Position numbers and translations under genes: made by a program
The notes under the pieces: generated by a model
Database searches by the model: none
The model's input: only the letters and a program-made list of their open reading frames with translations
Told to the model about the DNA's origin: nothing
Shown here: piece by piece, positions 62,027-64,000 of the stretch
Numbering within the stretch: position 1 is the stretch's first letter
Layout of the letters: each line of letters opens with the position of its first letter
Assembly: GCA_028768545.1 (NCBI GenBank)
Contig: CP054838.1
Location: forward strand, 1,729,501 to 1,793,500
Reading direction: 5' to 3'
Source of the DNA: Desulfobacter sp.
Lineage (GTDB): Bacteria; Desulfobacterota; Desulfobacteria; Desulfobacterales; Desulfobacteraceae
Length of the DNA: 64,000 nt

Positions 62027-63028
62027 ATGTGGATTAAATTTCTGAATATCTGTTTTCTTTTTCTTCCTGTCTATTTCCTGGTGATTCTGCCCTGTCCCCA
62101 GCTTAGTGCCCAAGAGGCCAACCCGGCAGGTACTATCAAAACCAACCTTTACGCTTCGGCCCTTATTTCTCCAGATAAAATTTTAATGGTGGGCAGTGCC
62201 GGCAAGATTTTTTTAAGTCATGATGCAGGGTCCCATTGGACAACCATTGACAGCGGCACCTAAAATTCCTTGTTTTCTGTGAGCTTTCCCACGGGCCATA
62301 CCGGCTGGATTTGCGGTAAAAACGGAATCATCCTTAATTCCAGGGATGGGGGGCTGACCTGGCAGCCCTAGAACAATGTTGTGGACAAACATTTGTTTGC
62401 CATCAGTTTTTTTGACCCGGATCATGGCACGGCCGTGGGGGACTGGGGCACCATCCTCATGACCGACAACGGGGGCAAGTTTTGGCAGAAATACAGGCTC
62501 AATGAAGATGTGATCCTCTATGGTGTTGCCAGGCTTTCGGTCGAGACCGCCTGTGCTGTGGGCGAAATGGGCCGGATTTTTATCACCAGAAACAAGGGGG
62601 TCTCCTGGCAGGAGGTCGATTCCCCTGTGGCCTCCACCCTTTTTTGTCTCTGCCATGAAAAAAACCTTCTTTGCGCGGCCGGACTGGACGGTGCTGCCGT
62701 CTATTCAAGGGACATGGGTCTTACCTGGAACCAAGGCCAAACCCCTGTCAAAGAATCCATCTATGGGATCTCCATCTGCGGGACACGCGTATTGGCCGTT
62801 GGAAACAGCGGAACCCTCATGGGCTCTGAAAACGGCGGCGCACAATGGGAGAGATTTACAACAGCCAATGCCCTGCCGTTCTGGCTGGGCACCATCTCCT
62901 GGGCAAGGTCCGGTGCCAACGCTTTTTCAGGGATCATTGCCGGTGCCAACGGCCGGCATATTTGTTTGAACAATAAGACCATCCATTGGCCAAAACGCCT
63001 TGTGGGCTGTGGAAAGGAGGCCCCATGA
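62027..63028 (+). pseudogene. YCF48/BNR-repeat exported protein with two premature stops
   Basis: The ATG at 62027 follows GGAGGGATC and gives a signal peptide (MWIKFLNICFLFLPVYFLVI... LSAQEA). Beta-propeller repeats of the YCF48/photosystem II assembly-factor-like type follow: DKILMVGSAGKIFLSHDAGS, TGWICGKNGIILNSRDGGLT, GTAVGDWGTILMTDNGGKFW, TACAVGEMGRIFITRNKGVS. TAA at 62261-62263 and TAG at 62369-62371 break the single frame, which otherwise runs to 63028. The last codons overlap the RND gene by ATGA. The protein would accompany the transporter at the envelope. It is presumably inactive. Confidence 0.85.
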
Positions 63029-64000
63029 ACATAAAGACAATACCATCAGGTGTTTCATGGATCAGATGGATCCTGAATCATCCCATGGCCATTTTGGCCG
63101 TGTTTTTACCCCTGACCCTTTTTTTCGGGTATCAGCTCAAGGGTATCAACGTCAGCAAAGATATGAATTTTTTGTTCCCGTCCTTTCACCCGAATATGGT
63201 GTTGAAAAAAAAGTTTAACCAGATGCTGGCAAGCCCGGACAAGCTCGTCTGCGTGCTCGAGGTTAAGCAGGCAGATATCTATACCCCCCAGAGTATCGCC
63301 CTGATCCGTCAGCTCACACATGAGGTGATGAATCTTCCCGGCTGTGATGCATCTGATATCAAATCCATTACCGAAACAAGCGTCAAGTATATGGCGGCCA
63401 CGGCCTGGGGGGTGGAAACCCATCCCATTATTTTTCCCCGTGACCCTGAAACCCCCCGGGAGTTTGAGCAGTTGAAAAAACGGGTGCAGTCCGATGCGGG
63501 AATTCATGGCATTTTTGTCTCCTATGACGGAACCGCTGCCGCCATTATGGCCAAATGGAAAAAAGGGGATAACCTTAAGCTCTTATACCGGGACCTTGTG
63601 GACATTTGTCAGGCAAATACCAATGAAAAATTCAAGGTCCATTTTGCAGGGGCGCCGGCCTTGGGGGCACACCTGGTCCATTTGACAGGCCAGATCAAAC
63701 CTGCTGCCCTTTGGATGCTCATCCTTTTGCTGGCAGGACTTGTCCTTTACCAGGGCAGTCTGACCGGCATTTTATTGTCATTGACAACCATGGTCCTCAG
63801 CATTGTCTGGGCCGGTGGTATGGCAGCGGTTCTGGGGATTTCCATTCATTTTTTGGCCCTTGTCTGGGTCTTGTTTTTCTGCGGGATCTGCACCTCTTTT
63901 TCAGCCTTTTGCTTCAACCAATACCGGTATTGTTCAATGGTGGTTTCAGAAAAACAATCGGCATTGGAGGCTGGATTTGCAAACAGCCTGATGCCTGGGG
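63025..64000 (+). CDS. RND/MMPL family transporter (3' end outside window)
   Basis: 325 codons are present. The first transmembrane helix (SWIRWILNHPMAILAVFLPL) is followed by a large periplasmic loop beginning INVSKDMNFLFPSFHPNMVL. A cluster of helices starts at KPAALWMLILLLAGLVLYQG. This is the MMPL/Patched-like exporter layout, with the first half visible. The ATG overlaps the YCF48 stop and follows AAAGGAGGCCCC. YCF48-RND pairs are found in many envelope-lipid or hydrophobic-compound export loci. The frame is open to the window edge. Confidence 0.85.
   Translation, partial: MNIKTIPSGVSWIRWILNHPMAILAVFLPLTLFFGYQLKGINVSKDMNFLFPSFHPNMVLKKKFNQMLASPDKLVCVLEVKQADIYTPQSIALIRQLTHEVMNLPGCDASDIKSITETSVKYMAATAWGVETHPIIFPRDPETPREFEQLKKRVQSDAGIHGIFVSYDGTAAAIMAKWKKGDNLKLLYRDLVDICQANTNEKFKVHFAGAPALGAHLVHLTGQIKPAALWMLILLLAGLVLYQGSLTGILLSLTTMVLSIVWAGGMAAVLGISIHFLALVWVLFFCGICTSFSAFCFNQYRYCSMVVSEKQSALEAGFANSLMPG

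Noticed and set aside
1..64000. CRISPR arrays, rRNA or tRNA genes, prophage modules
   Set aside because: None seen. The only tandem repeats are the 18-bp pair and the 26-bp triplet, and there are no structural phage genes.

Overview
The window looks like chromosome of a strictly anaerobic, sulfate-reducing-type Desulfobacterota bacterium (Desulfobacteraceae-like). This is inferred from an octaheme class III cytochrome c, an NfnAB-type electron-bifurcating transhydrogenase, a GCxEP-type glycyl radical enzyme, a CooT/DUF3842 pair and a GTP-type PEP carboxykinase. No rRNA, tRNA or CRISPR array was seen. About 15.7 kb (24 %) is insertion sequence: eleven elements of five kinds. They are four 1451-bp IS256-like copies, two 1523-bp ISKra4-like copies, one 1459-bp ISAs1-like element, two 1366-bp ISL3-like copies and two 1311-bp IS4-like copies. 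Ends and target duplications could be read for nearly all of them.

Layout. 1-13.5 kb is ordinary core genome: dnaJ (cut by the left edge), queD, an FAD dehydrogenase, the cytochrome, tmk-DUF3842-CooT, nfnAB, a periplasmic FKBP isomerase, an enolase-superfamily enzyme, pckG and a PHP phosphoesterase. 13.6-20.8 kb is decaying: a membrane-protein stub, an IS, a glycyl radical enzyme gene split by another IS and carrying an internal stop, a deleted SDR gene, and a PadR/epimerase pair. 21-33 kb holds a chemoreceptor-PilZ fusion, a zinc-ribbon SDR, and a BMP-type ABC importer with a cytosine-deaminase-like enzyme. A phosphoribosyltransferase-like gene lies just across an IS, so nucleobase or nucleoside salvage is the likely theme. 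33-35.7 kb has a YegD-like Hsp70 and two lipoproteins.

35.8-45.6 kb is accessory. An ISAs1 element has been invaded by two other IS, and it abuts an apparently intact chromosomal integron: an integron integrase followed by three cassettes. These carry a broken alpha/beta hydrolase, a higBA toxin-antitoxin pair and a RhuM-Fic protein, with two readable attC sites. An IS256 copy closes the third cassette.

45.9-55.9 kb is one long leftward operon: TolC, HlyD, two ABC-2 permeases, thrC, thrB. thrC has lost its C-terminus to an IS4 copy. thrB carries a stop codon and an ISL3 copy. tolC is frameshifted at a poly-A tract, and the hlyD start codon looks mutated. 56-59 kb has a CoA-transferase/TetR operon and a second TetR gene. 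After a nested ISL3/IS4 pair, a YCF48-like gene with two stop codons precedes an RND/MMPL transporter cut by the right edge.

The most interesting themes are the integron with toxin cassettes, recurrent A9-tract frame breaks, premature stops that could each come from one C-to-T change, and layered IS insertions whose order can be reconstructed.
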